NCBI RefSeq assembly: GCF_030512175.1
Contig: NZ_JAULBL010000002.1
Span: forward strand, 1,238,149 to 1,302,148
Direction of reading: 5' to 3'
DNA length: 64,000 nt
Source: Paeniglutamicibacter sulfureus
GTDB taxonomy: Bacteria > Actinomycetota > Actinomycetes > Actinomycetales > Micrococcaceae
The notes beneath the pieces are model-generated. The model did no database searches. It had not been told where the DNA came from and saw only the letters and a program-made list of their open reading frames with translations. Positions 24,179 to 32,994 of this stretch are shown piece by piece. How positions within the stretch are numbered: position 1 is the first letter of the stretch; each line of letters starts with the position of its first letter. Made by a program: the position numbers and the translations under genes.

Positions 24179-25411
24179 CTAGGCGAAGGCCGAGATCCCG
24201 GTGATCGAGCGCCCGATGATCAACGCCTGGACGGTCTCGGTGCCCTCATAGGTGTGGATGGCCTCGATGTCGGCAATGTGCCGCGCCACCCGGTTCTTGA
24301 GCAGGATGCCGTTGCCGCCGAGCAGGTCGCGGGCGTTGGACGCGATGCCGCGGGCCAGCCGCGTGCAGGTGAACTTCGCCAGCGATGCCTGCACCGGGGT
24401 CAGGGTTCCCGCCTCCTCGCGTCGGGTGGCCTGCATGACGGTGAGCTGCATGGTGGCAAGCTCGGAATGCATGCGGGCCAGGCGTTCCTGCACGATCTGG
24501 CTGGCCGCAAGCGGCCGGCCGAATTGGATGCGCTGGGCCGCGTACTGCACGGCCGTCTCGTAGCAGGCGGTGGCGTGGCCCACGGCGGACCATGCGACGC
24601 CCAGGCGCGTGGCGAAGAGGACCTTGGAGGTGTCCTTGAAGCTGTTGGCACCGGGCAGCACATGCGAGTCCGGGACAAAGACGTTCTCCATGCGGATGTG
24701 CGCCTGCCAGATGGCGCGCAGGGACAGCTTGCCCTCGATGGTGGTGCCTGTGTAGCCCTCCCACTCCTGCTGCACGATGAAGCCGCGGACCTTGTTCTCT
24801 TCGTCGCGCGCCCAGACGATGGTGATTCCGCCGGTGGAGCCGTTGCCGATCCATTTCTTTTCGCCGCTGATCCGGTAGCCGCCCGCAACGCGCACGGCGC
24901 GGGTCTCCAGCGACACCGAGTCCGAGCCGTGGGTGGGTTCGGTGAGCGCGAAGGCACCGAGCACTTCGGCATTGGCAAGCTTCGGGCCCCAGTGGGCGAT
25001 CTGCCCGGGGGAGCCGCACTCGGTGATCGAGCGCAGGGCCAGCCCGGCCTGCACCGCGGCAATGGTGCCCACCGATCCATCGGCGCGGGAGAGCTCCATG
25101 TTCACCAGGCCGGCAGCCAGCACGCTCATTTGCGGGTAGCCCTCAAGCTCCAGACCATCGCGCAGCAGGTCCAGCTCGCCCAGGCGCTTGGCCAGATCCA
25201 GCGGGTAGTCGGACTTGTCCCAGAACTCGTCGATGACGGGGCGCACCTCGTCCAGGCCGAACTTCCGTGCCCTGTCCCAGTAAACGCGGTCCTCCGCATT
25301 GACATCCTCGAAGAGGCCTGCCGGATCGACATCCACCTCGCCCCAGAGCTCGTACTCCGGTTCAACGACACCGGAAGGAAAATCGGTGTTCAGGCTGGCT
25401 TCAATGCTCAT
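24179..25411 (-). CDS. Acyl-CoA dehydrogenase (glutaryl-CoA dehydrogenase-like)
   Basis: 410 residues. FAD-binding segments are FALTEPTHGSDSVSLETRA and WIGNGSTGGITIVWAR, and the catalytic Glu lies in EAIHTYEGTETVQALIIGR. The YEGT and IGR ends and the sequence RIQFGRPLAASQIVQERLA place it nearest the glutaryl-CoA dehydrogenase / short-chain group. The exact acyl substrate is open. The ribosome site is weak. It is downstream of, and on the same strand as, the GNAT and TetR genes, so that TetR may regulate it. Confidence 0.93.
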   Translation of the reverse strand: MSIEASLNTDFPSGVVEPEYELWGEVDVDPAGLFEDVNAEDRVYWDRARKFGLDEVRPVIDEFWDKSDYPLDLAKRLGELDLLRDGLELEGYPQMSVLAAGLVNMELSRADGSVGTIAAVQAGLALRSITECGSPGQIAHWGPKLANAEVLGAFALTEPTHGSDSVSLETRAVRVAGGYRISGEKKWIGNGSTGGITIVWARDEENKVRGFIVQQEWEGYTGTTIEGKLSLRAIWQAHIRMENVFVPDSHVLPGANSFKDTSKVLFATRLGVAWSAVGHATACYETAVQYAAQRIQFGRPLAASQIVQERLARMHSELATMQLTVMQATRREEAGTLTPVQASLAKFTCTRLARGIASNARDLLGGNGILLKNRVARHIADIEAIHTYEGTETVQALIIGRSITGISAFA

Positions 25412-25498
25412 GGCGGAGTGGTGCCCTTTCGTCGGCAGCGGGAATGTCGCTAAGGCACCAGCATACTGGAACTCAGTTTCAGGTCAAGAAACTCCGGT

Positions 25499-26092
25499 TC
25501 AGGCATTTTGTGTGGCGCGCCACTGGTCCGCAAGCAGCGCGTAGGCGTATCCGTCCTTCCAGGTGCCGTCGCGGTGCAGGGCGCCGGCTACCAGGTGGCT
25601 TTCGCGGCGCATCCCTACGCGTTCCATGAGCCGCCACGAGGGCTCGTTGGCGGCAAAGCAGCGGGCATGGACCCGGCGCAGGCCCAGGTCGGCGAAGCAA
25701 AGGCGCAACAGGAAGGACACCGCCTCGGTGGCAAGCCCGCGCCCGCCGGCCGCCGGGTCCAAGGACCACCCGAGCTCCGCCTCGGTCCCCGCTGCCAGGT
25801 GCGCGACCTCTCGCTGGGACCACGCGTCCCCGAGGCGAACCACCGCTTCCCCGACGACGGTGCCGCCGGATTCCATGACGAGTCTGTCTCGCAGGTGCGC
25901 CGGGTCGGTAAAGGAGCGGCGGTAGTCCGGAAGGTCGTTCCAGGCAGAGGTGACCCAGCGGGAGGACTCCGGAAGCCGGCGGTAGGCCCAAGTGGCCTCG
26001 GCATCCGATGCGGCGGCGGGGCGCAGCACGAGCCGTTCGGTCGCCCGCGGCCAGCCGGGGAGGGAATGTAGCCTCGAGTGTGGGGGTTCCAC
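25499..26092 (-). CDS. GNAT acetyltransferase (RimJ/RimL type)
   Basis: 197 residues. RATERLVLRPAAASDAEATW is the typical RimJ/RimL opening; the acetyl-CoA loop is GWSLDPAAGGRGLATEAV and the C-terminal block is HARCFAANEPSWRLMERVGM. It acetylates a protein N-terminus or small amine; the target is unknown. It starts 22 nt downstream of the TetR stop and is probably in the same operon. Confidence 0.9.
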   Translation of the reverse strand: MEPPHSRLHSLPGWPRATERLVLRPAAASDAEATWAYRRLPESSRWVTSAWNDLPDYRRSFTDPAHLRDRLVMESGGTVVGEAVVRLGDAWSQREVAHLAAGTEAELGWSLDPAAGGRGLATEAVSFLLRLCFADLGLRRVHARCFAANEPSWRLMERVGMRRESHLVAGALHRDGTWKDGYAYALLADQWRATQNA

Positions 26093-26114
26093 CGCAGGGT
26101 GCCTCGCGTCCGGC

Positions 26115-26798
26115 CTAGCCGTTCGCGCGGTTCAGGGCATCGCGGACCTGGGACAGCACCGACTCGGTGTCCGGGGTGCCGCCGGCAATGGTGATGACCA
26201 CCGTCGTCGGCTCGGGTGCGGGTGTCGATTCCTGCGGCTCGAGCACCGGGGTGAACACCGATCCCAGGGCCAGCAGCTCGCGCTCCAGGTCGGGACGGCG
26301 GGTGTCTTCCGGGTGGCGCAGCCAGCGGCGCAGGTGGTCGTTGTGGACCGAGACCACCCCGGAGGCAAACGCGATGGACATGGCCCGCCCGTTGGGCAGC
26401 GAGTACAACCCGCGGTCACGCAGGTGGTTGCGGAACACCCGCTCGTAGCGGTGGATCGAGACCAGCTCGCGGTCGCGCAGGGAGGGCACGTCAAGCAACA
26501 GCCGGTGGCGCAAGCCAGCGGCCTCGGGCCTGGCGGTGTGCTGGTCGAAGACGGTCAACCCCGCGTGCACCAGCGAGGCCACGGGGCCGGCCGAGGAGGT
26601 GGCAAGCACCGTTTCAAGGTGGTGGATGATGGTTTCCATGTCCGCGAAGACCATTTCCTCCTTCGAGCCGAAGCGCCGGAAGAAGGTGGAACGAGAGATG
26701 CCCGCAGCCTGTGCCAGCGAGTCGACGCTGGTGGCGTCGAAGCCCTTTTCCACGAGCAGGCGCAGCGCGGCATCGGGAACCGCGGAGGAGGTGATCAT
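26115..26798 (-). CDS. TetR-family transcriptional regulator
   Basis: 227 residues. The N-terminal helix-turn-helix (DAALRLLVEKGFDATSVDSL then AAGISRSTFFRRFGSKEEMV) is canonical TetR, followed by an all-helical ligand domain. ATG 26798 gives the family start; the open frame to 26852 is not needed. It leads a minus-strand group TetR-GNAT-acyl-CoA dehydrogenase. Regulation of the acyl-CoA dehydrogenase by an acyl-CoA is a reasonable guess from context only. No clear operator was found in the 201-bp gap to the DoxX-like gene. Confidence 0.9.
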   Translation of the reverse strand: MITSSAVPDAALRLLVEKGFDATSVDSLAQAAGISRSTFFRRFGSKEEMVFADMETIIHHLETVLATSSAGPVASLVHAGLTVFDQHTARPEAAGLRHRLLLDVPSLRDRELVSIHRYERVFRNHLRDRGLYSLPNGRAMSIAFASGVVSVHNDHLRRWLRHPEDTRRPDLERELLALGSVFTPVLEPQESTPAPEPTTVVITIAGGTPDTESVLSQVRDALNRANG

Positions 26799-26999
26799 GC
26801 ACGCGAATCTAGCATGCCGCCGGTTTCTCCCGCCCCCGATTGGACTCCGCATTGCGCGAATGTGTCACAGCCCATAGAGCATGCGGTCCCCGGACCTTGT
26901 CCCGCGCCACACCGGGGAAGCTATAGCCGTGGCGGAGCGCCAAACCATAGGGTGGGTTAACGAATACCACCACAGCGACCCACGACCAGGAGAAAAACC

Positions 27000-27446
27000 A
27001 TGGGCTTCAGCATTGCCAACACCGCACTACGACTCGTCTCGGGCGCCTACATCCTCAACAGCGGCATCGGCAAGCTGCGCATGGACGCCGAATCCGCCGA
27101 GGGCCTGCAGTCCATGGCCTCCAATGCCATCCCGCAGGTCGAAAAGGTCGAACCAGCCGTCTTCGGCAAGGCGCTGGCCTTCGGGGAGATCGCCGTGGGC
27201 TCAGCCCTGCTGACCCCGTTCATCCCCTCGCGACTGGCCGGCCTTGGACTGGGTGCCTTCGCGGCCGGACTGGTCGCCACTTACCTGAAGACCCCGGGAC
27301 TGACCGAGTCCGACGGCATCCGCCCCACGCCCAACGGCGTCCCGATGGCCAAGGACCTCTGGCTGGCCGGCATCGCCGCGGCCCTGGTCTTCGGCCGCGG
27401 CAAGGCGAAGACCAAGATCAAGGAAGTCACCGCGAAAAAGAAGTAG
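27000..27446 (+). CDS. DoxX-like small membrane protein
   Basis: 148 residues. An N-terminal segment (NTALRLVSGAYILNSGIGKL) is followed by two membrane helices near 57-95 (AFGEIAVGSALLTPFI, LAGLGLGAFAAGLVATYLKT), one near 118-132 and a very basic tail (GRGKAKTKIKEVTAKKK). The RLxxGxxxxxxGxxKL pattern and small size fit the DoxX-like superfamily. Function unknown. ATG 27000 has AGGAG seven nt upstream. Confidence 0.75.
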   Translation: MGFSIANTALRLVSGAYILNSGIGKLRMDAESAEGLQSMASNAIPQVEKVEPAVFGKALAFGEIAVGSALLTPFIPSRLAGLGLGAFAAGLVATYLKTPGLTESDGIRPTPNGVPMAKDLWLAGIAAALVFGRGKAKTKIKEVTAKKK

Positions 27447-27454
27447 CGCCACGC

Positions 27455-27496
27455 CCGCAAGGGCGCGCGGATCAGTTGCTGCGCGCGCCCTTGCGG
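27455..27496. terminator. 15-bp hairpin overlapping the 3' end of the MFS gene
   Basis: CCGCAAGGGCGCGCG pairs with its exact complement at 27482-27496. One arm lies inside the last codons of the MFS gene (stop at 27472), so the hairpin terminates the DoxX-like gene while also encoding the end of its convergent neighbour. Confidence 0.65.
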
Positions 27497-28986
27497 AACA
27501 ACGCCGCCAGCAGGGCAGCTGCCATGGCCACGATGCCCGGCAGCAACAGCGCCTGGCCCAGCGCCAGCGAGAAGGCCTGATGCAGGAATTCGGGCACCGC
27601 TGCCCCGGTTCCCGGCTCGGCCAGGGAACCGCTCACCACGGAGGCAGGTCCGTCGGCAGCCAGTGCGGCAACGGCCTTTTCCGACTCCACGGCAATGCGC
27701 GATTCCATCATCAGCGCGATCAATGCCGAACCCAGCACCGCGCCGACCTGCCGGGTGGTGTTGTACACCCCGGATCCGGCCCCGGCGTCAGCCTGGCCCA
27801 GGTCGCGGGTGGCGGTCAGCGAAACCGCGGGCCAGATCATGGCCGAGCCCAGCCCCATGAACACCGGTGGAAGCAACAGCAGCCAGAACGGGGTGTCGGC
27901 CCGCAGCATCAGCCCGTAGACCGTGATCGAGGCGCCAAAGAGGAAGAAGCCGGGGATCGCGAAGTACTTGGCCTCGATTTTGCCGACGTTCTTGCCGACC
28001 ACCGGGGCCAGCGCGCCTGCCACCACGGCCATGGGCGCGAGCATGAGCGCGGAAAGCGTCGGGGTGAGTCCGCGCACCGACTGCAGGTAGAGGATCATCG
28101 GGAAGCTCATGGCGGTGATGGACAGCCCCATGAAGGCGATGGCGATGTTGGCCAGCGAGAAGTTCCTGTCCCTGAACAGGACCAGTGGTACCAGCGGCTC
28201 GGCCCGGTTGGCGCCCTGCCACCAGATGAACAGCCCCAGCAGCACGGCCCCGCCGATGATCAGTTGCCACGAGCCGATGGGCCCGATGAACGGTCCCCAA
28301 TCGTGCGTGTTGCCTTCCTGGATTCCGAAGACCAGCGCGAACATCGCCACGGCGCTCAATCCCACGCCCAGCCAGTCGAAGGAGTGGGAGTGGCGCGGAA
28401 GTTCGGGCACCTTGGCCAACACGCGCCAGATGGCGATGATGCCCACCGGCACGTTCACGAAGAAGATCCATTCCCAGCCCAGCGTGTCGACGAACACGCC
28501 GCCGGCGATCGGGCCGACCAGCGTGGCAAGGCCTGCCACCGCGCCCCACACGCCCATGGCGGCGCCGCGGCGGGCGTAGGGGAACATGCGGGTAATGAAC
28601 GTCATCGTCTGCGGGCTCATCATCGAGGCGCCCAGGCCCTGGACCACGCGTGCAACGATCAGCGTGGTGATGTCGGGAGCCAGCCCGCACCACAGCGAGG
28701 CCGCGGTGAAGACGATGAGGCCGATGAGGTAGATGGTGCGCGGGCCGAACCTGTCCCCGAGGCGCCCGGTGATCAGCAGCGGCACCGCGAACGCCAGCAG
28801 GTAGGCGCTGTTGACCCAGATGACCCCGTTGATGTCGGTGTCCAGCCCCTTCATGATGGCAGGCATCGCGGTGGAGACGATGGTCGAGTCAAGCAGGATC
28901 ATGAAGAAGCCGATGACCAGCGCCCACAGGGCACCCCAGGCAAGTTTGTCCTGCTGGGTTTCCGTCACGCGTTGGTTCACATTCAC
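27472..28986 (-). CDS. MFS drug exporter, DHA2 (EmrB/QacA) family
   Basis: 504 residues with 14 predicted helices. Helix 1 carries LLDSTIVSTAMPAIMKGL (motif D1 of DHA2), motif A is GRLGDRFGPRTIY, and motif C is GAVAGLATLVGPIAGGVFVD with the next helix GWEWIFFVNVPVGI. It exports hydrophobic cations or antibiotics in exchange for protons. There is no dedicated regulator next to it; a small palindrome lies 30 bp upstream. Confidence 0.93.
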   Translation of the reverse strand: MNVNQRVTETQQDKLAWGALWALVIGFFMILLDSTIVSTAMPAIMKGLDTDINGVIWVNSAYLLAFAVPLLITGRLGDRFGPRTIYLIGLIVFTAASLWCGLAPDITTLIVARVVQGLGASMMSPQTMTFITRMFPYARRGAAMGVWGAVAGLATLVGPIAGGVFVDTLGWEWIFFVNVPVGIIAIWRVLAKVPELPRHSHSFDWLGVGLSAVAMFALVFGIQEGNTHDWGPFIGPIGSWQLIIGGAVLLGLFIWWQGANRAEPLVPLVLFRDRNFSLANIAIAFMGLSITAMSFPMILYLQSVRGLTPTLSALMLAPMAVVAGALAPVVGKNVGKIEAKYFAIPGFFLFGASITVYGLMLRADTPFWLLLLPPVFMGLGSAMIWPAVSLTATRDLGQADAGAGSGVYNTTRQVGAVLGSALIALMMESRIAVESEKAVAALAADGPASVVSGSLAEPGTGAAVPEFLHQAFSLALGQALLLPGIVAMAAALLAALFRKGARSN

Positions 28987-29015
28987 CGCCCGAGCCTACT
29001 CCGGGTCGCCAAGGT

Positions 29016-29028
29016 AATACAGGGTATT
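29016..29028. promoter_or_regulatory. Small palindrome upstream of the MFS gene
   Basis: AATACAGGGTATT is a 5-3-5 inverted repeat beginning 30 bp before the MFS start, in a place suited to repressor binding. No regulator gene is adjacent. Confidence 0.25.
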
Positions 29029-29061
29029 GAGCCCCACCTCACACTGCACTGTTTTTTGCGT

Positions 29062-30057
29062 CTAGGGGAGGTTGACGACGCCGTCGATGCAAGTCACCGA
29101 GTGCCCGGCAATCCATACGCCTGCAGCGTCGGATTCCACGTGCAGGATCGCCGAGCGGCCCAGGCGGGTTCCCTGGCGCACGGTGTAGGAGGCCGGGGCC
29201 AGCCCGGACCCGGTGAGCCACACGCCGAAGCCGGCATTCAGGGAACCGGTCGCAGGGTCTTCCTGAAGGCCCTCGCCGGGGCAGAAGGCCCGCACCTCGT
29301 AGTCGGCCGGCGCGCCGGTGACCACGTTGCGGAAGCGCTGGGCGCCGCGGCGCTCGTCGGCCGCCGATACCGGGCTCAATTCCTCCCGCGCCCCGGCCGG
29401 CCGGGCCTCGGGTACATTCGGGTCGTAGGAACGGGCGGGAACGCCGCCGACGGTGTGCGGGGCGATGACCCCGATCTCCAGCCCGGCCAGGGCCGTGTAG
29501 TCGGGCTCCAGCGAAAGCACCAGGTCCGCATCGCGCAGCAGCAATCCCGCCCAGTTGGGCCCGTTGGCCACCCACTGGTGCGCCAGCACGTCCTCGCGTG
29601 CCAGGCCGAGTCCGCCCAGCGCCCATTCCAGCACGTCGTCCTCGAGCTCGCCGGTGCGGACCATGGGCGGGGCCTTGAACGCCAGGGACTCGGGGTCCTC
29701 GGGGTGCTCGCCGGGGACGCGGCGGACCTCGATGAGCCCGGCCCCGCATTCCTGGACCAGCCCGGCGGGGTTCTTGGGCTCCCCTCCGGCCTCCAGCCAG
29801 GCGTGCGCCGCACCCAGGGTGGGGTGCCCGGCAAAGGGCAGTTCCGTGGTGGTCGTGAAGATCCGCGCCCGGTAGTCGGCATCCGGATGCGTGGCCGGCA
29901 GCAGGAACACCGTCTCGGCGAGGTTGGTCCAATTGGCGAAGCCCAGCATCTGGGCATCGCTGAGTCCCTCGCCGTCAAGCACCACGGCCAGGCCGTTGCC
30001 GGTGTAGGGGGAGGATGCGAAGACATCTACTTGCTTGTATGGGCGGGCAATACTCAT
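29062..30057 (-). CDS. PhzF-family isomerase/epimerase
   Basis: 331 residues. The catalytic Glu lies in NWTNLAETVFLLPAT, the substrate loop is TELPFAGHPTLGAAHAW and the second-half motif is EDPATGSLNAGFGVWL. PhzF itself isomerises a chorismate-derived intermediate in phenazine synthesis. No phenazine genes are present, so this is one of the many PhzF-like proteins without a known substrate. It is monocistronic and upstream of the MFS gene on the same strand (75 bp gap). Confidence 0.92.
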   Translation of the reverse strand: MSIARPYKQVDVFASSPYTGNGLAVVLDGEGLSDAQMLGFANWTNLAETVFLLPATHPDADYRARIFTTTTELPFAGHPTLGAAHAWLEAGGEPKNPAGLVQECGAGLIEVRRVPGEHPEDPESLAFKAPPMVRTGELEDDVLEWALGGLGLAREDVLAHQWVANGPNWAGLLLRDADLVLSLEPDYTALAGLEIGVIAPHTVGGVPARSYDPNVPEARPAGAREELSPVSAADERRGAQRFRNVVTGAPADYEVRAFCPGEGLQEDPATGSLNAGFGVWLTGSGLAPASYTVRQGTRLGRSAILHVESDAAGVWIAGHSVTCIDGVVNLP

Positions 30058-30195
30058 GCATGAATCGTGTCATATCCGCCGGTGCGGCGTCCCGGATGAC
30101 GTTGTTTTGTCATCCAACACCGCTCTCGCGTGGGCCTTGCGTCCCTTGTTGGGGTGCCGGTCCGGCTCCGGGCCGTGGCAACGCGGGCAGGGAAA

Positions 30196-30241
30196 GGGCA
30201 CCGGTCCCGCGCCACGAAGCCGTGGTGCCGAACCGGTGCCC
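30196..30241 (-). terminator. Hairpin downstream of the AMIN-like gene
   Basis: GGGCACCGGT/ACCGGTGCCC form a 10-bp stem enclosing a second CCACG-AAGC-CGTGG hairpin, 20 nt beyond the minus-strand stop at 30262. Confidence 0.6.
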
Positions 30242-30261
30242 GCAGGTGTTCCCGCGCTCCG

Positions 30262-30828
30262 CTACCAGCGATGGGCCACGTCGATCACCAGGCGGCTGGT
30301 TCTCCCGTCGGCGGCGGTGAGGACGAAGGTGCGGAACGGAAGCCGGGCGCGGACGCCCAGGCCGAAGGAGGTCTGCCCCTCCAAACTGCCCAGGTAGGCG
30401 ACTTGGCGGAAGGTGGTGTAGCCGGAAACGTTCTTGGCGTTGGTCCGGTTGGCCGGGTTGTAGGTGGGGGTGCCGGAGCTCGTGTAGGCGGGTGCCTTCA
30501 CGATGATGCGCAGGTCGGCGGCGCCTGCAAGCGGGACATGCTTGCCCTGGCCCTCGGTGAAGACGGCGTTGACGTAGCGCACGTCGTAGCCCTTGACCTT
30601 GCCCTTGAGGTCGATGACCATCCGGTCATAGCAGGTGTGGCGGCCGGTGCGGACGTTGGTGATGGTGGCGGACGAGTATGCGGCGACGGAGTCGGCGAGT
30701 GAGCCCCAGGTGATGCCGCAATAGGGGGCGGTGGCCGCCGTGGCGGTCGCCGCAGGGGAAACGGGGGAGATGCCGAGTCCCGCGATGAGTAGTGCACCGG
30801 CGATGCCGGCGGTGATCCTGGATTTCAT
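30262..30828 (-). CDS. Secreted AMIN-like domain protein
   Basis: 188 residues. A signal peptide (SRITAGIAGALLIAGLGI, then ATATA) is followed by a single beta-rich domain that opens CGITWGSLADSVAAYSSATI and contains YDRMVIDLKG and TFVLTAADGRTSRLVIDVAH. This arrangement, with two Cys in the N-terminal half, is typical of actinobacterial AMIN-like extracellular proteins thought to bind the cell wall. No catalytic residues are visible. It may act with the wall hydrolases at 5-11.5 kb, but no link is shown. Confidence 0.8.
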   Translation of the reverse strand: MKSRITAGIAGALLIAGLGISPVSPAATATAATAPYCGITWGSLADSVAAYSSATITNVRTGRHTCYDRMVIDLKGKVKGYDVRYVNAVFTEGQGKHVPLAGAADLRIIVKAPAYTSSGTPTYNPANRTNAKNVSGYTTFRQVAYLGSLEGQTSFGLGVRARLPFRTFVLTAADGRTSRLVIDVAHRW

Positions 30829-31011
30829 GGTGTGCCTCGCTAAGGGCGGAAAATGCGGGTGGAGGGGGTGGTGAGATCAGCTTGCGCGCCGGGAAACCGC
30901 CTCGCAAGGGGGTTTACGCACAATCCATGGCATTGCAACCCAGAGGAGATATGACCGACGTGGTGGGGCGATATCCAGCCGACACCCAAGGGCGTGTGAC
31001 AACCTTGTGAG

Positions 31012-32106
31012 ATGCAGATCTTTGCCACCGGAACATTGGACGACGCCCTGAACGAGGCCGTGCAGAACACGAACGCATTACCCGATGCCATTCGGCCCTG
31101 GGTTGTGGTTGCGATCGGGTTACTGTCCGCGATCGTTATCACCGTGGTCCTGTCCTTCATTCTCAAGCGCCTGCTGCGCCGGATCCAGGGACTTCCTCCC
31201 GAACGCACCCTACGACGCGCGCCGTTGCTGTTCACCCTGGCCTTTGCCTTCACCAAGGTCGCGGTGGGAGTGGGCTTTGCACCGAGCCAATGGGTCACCA
31301 TCTGGCAGTTCCTGCTCTTGCTGGGGCTGATCAGCTCCATCGCGTGGTTGCTGATCGTCGTGATAGGCGTCTTCGAGGACATCGTCCTGGCCAGGTACCG
31401 CGAGGACGACGGGAATCCCCGGCGTCTGGCCAAGATCCAGACGCAAGTCGGATTGCTGCGCCGGGTGGTCACCGCGTTGATCATCACCCTGGCGGTGGCA
31501 GGGGCCCTGCTCACGATTCCCGAGGTCAGGGCGCTGGGAGCCGGCCTGTTGGCCTCCGCCGGCCTGATTTCCGTGGTCGCGGCGCTCGCCGTGCAGTCCT
31601 CCCTGGCCAACGTCTTTGCGGGGCTGCAGATCGCCTTCACGGACGCGATTCGGGTCAACGACACCGTGGTGGTGGAGACCCAGCGCGGAACCATCGAGGA
31701 GATCACGCTGACCTACGTGGTGGTGCTGCTGCTGGACGGACGACGGATGATCATCCCCTCGACCCACTTCACCACGACCCCGTTTGAGAACTGGTCGCGC
31801 CGCAGCACCGAGATCAGCGGCTTCGTTCTGCTGGATTTGAACTGGAACGCACCCATCGAGCACCTGCGCACCCGCACCCAGCAATTGCTTGCCTCGACGG
31901 ATTTGTGGGACGGACGCATCGGGGACCTGAACGTGACAGATGCCATCGGAGGAATCCTTAAAGTCACGATTGGTGTCAGCGCAAGGAACCCCGGGGACCT
32001 GTACGACCTGCGCAACTACGTCCGCGAGCACCTGATTGCCGAGCTCGGCAAGGACTACCCCGACGCACTGCCCAAGCCAGTGATGCCCGGTGCCGCCCCG
32101 GCCTGA
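31012..32106 (+). CDS. MscS-family mechanosensitive ion channel
   Basis: 364 residues. Four to five membrane helices end in a pore helix (LGAGLLASAGLISVVAALAV, then QSSLANVFAGLQIAFTDAIR), the hallmark of MscS TM3 and the start of its beta domain (VNDTVVVETQRGTIEEITLT). A cytosolic alpha/beta domain follows. It should open under membrane tension and release solutes on osmotic downshift. ATG 31012 has only a weak ribosome site. Confidence 0.92.
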   Translation: MQIFATGTLDDALNEAVQNTNALPDAIRPWVVVAIGLLSAIVITVVLSFILKRLLRRIQGLPPERTLRRAPLLFTLAFAFTKVAVGVGFAPSQWVTIWQFLLLLGLISSIAWLLIVVIGVFEDIVLARYREDDGNPRRLAKIQTQVGLLRRVVTALIITLAVAGALLTIPEVRALGAGLLASAGLISVVAALAVQSSLANVFAGLQIAFTDAIRVNDTVVVETQRGTIEEITLTYVVVLLLDGRRMIIPSTHFTTTPFENWSRRSTEISGFVLLDLNWNAPIEHLRTRTQQLLASTDLWDGRIGDLNVTDAIGGILKVTIGVSARNPGDLYDLRNYVREHLIAELGKDYPDALPKPVMPGAAPA

Positions 32107-32142
32107 CCCGCAGCCCCATCATCAGGGGCCGGGGAACAATGC

Positions 32143-32808
32143 TCAGAGGTACAGCGCGGCGGGCCCATAGTCGGCGCGCGCGCGGGCCGCGGCGGTGCGT
32201 TCGCGCAGGACCGCCACCATCTCGTCGGCCTTGGCAATCAGGTCCCTGATCGCCGCGTCGTCCCGGTCGACCCAGCGGGTCAGCGGTTCGGCATGCGTCG
32301 GGACGAAGTCCTTGTGCGGCTCCCACACGAAAAGCGTGCGTTCGGCGCCGAGCACGTATTGCTGCCAGAACACCTGGCGCAGGTAGTTGCGCGGAATCGT
32401 CTTGAACGGCTTGTTGGTGGTCTTGATTTCCGCAAGCTCCACCCGGCCTGTCTCGCGGATGCCCAACCCGTCGGGCGTGGCGAGGTGGATGTGGTTCTCC
32501 GCCGCGTGGAAGAGCTGGCTGGAGGGAACGATCCCGAAGTTCTCCTGCACCCAAGCGGCGATCACCGGTTCGCGGGCCCGGCCGTGGTCGGTGTAGGGGT
32601 TCCCGCCAAAGCCCGAGCCGTGCAGCTTGTCCCAGGCCGCCGACTGGATGGACTTCGGGGTGGAAAGCTTGGCCACGTCGGTGGCGGTGATGCCCTGCGA
32701 ACGGGCCCGCAGCCATGCGATCCGGTCCGAGGAATCGGCGACGATCCGTTGCAGGCAGGCGGCGGGGGCGGGTTCAACAGGCGAGGGGATCACCGACCCA
32801 TTCTTCAC
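32143..32808 (-). CDS. YqaJ-type PD-(D/E)XK nuclease, chromosomal and solitary
   Basis: About 221 residues. The YqaJ/lambda-exonuclease-like pattern is visible: QGITATDVAKL near the N-terminus, GRAREPVIAAWVQENFG (conserved Glu), ATPDGLG (Asp), then VELAEIKTTNKPFK, the D/ExK catalytic strand, and a Gln-rich helix RQVFWQQYVLGAERTLFVWE. Phage relatives digest DNA 5'-3' with a recombinase partner. No phage or recombinase gene is nearby, so its role may be repair. The start is uncertain: GTG 32808 (GGGG seven nt before) or GTG 32793; no ATG fits. Confidence 0.8.
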   Translation of the reverse strand: MKNGSVIPSPVEPAPAACLQRIVADSSDRIAWLRARSQGITATDVAKLSTPKSIQSAAWDKLHGSGFGGNPYTDHGRAREPVIAAWVQENFGIVPSSQLFHAAENHIHLATPDGLGIRETGRVELAEIKTTNKPFKTIPRNYLRQVFWQQYVLGAERTLFVWEPHKDFVPTHAEPLTRWVDRDDAAIRDLIAKADEMVAVLRERTAAARARADYGPAALYL

Positions 32809-32994
32809 AATAAAACCCCGCACCGCGAACCGGCGGCGCGCCGCGTATCGGCGGGCGGGGTCCCGGGCGATGTGCACCGCCCCGCACTGGCAGGGGCAAC
32901 CGGCCGGACGTAGCATGGGCACCAAGGGCTTCGGCGCACGTTCCGCGCGCCCGGGGCAATCGATACGCAGGCCAACGGCAGGGGAGCAGGAACC

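Noticed and set aside
29062-30057. PhzF as evidence for a phenazine cluster
   Set aside because: No other phz-type genes are present; PhzF-like proteins are widespread outside phenazine producers.
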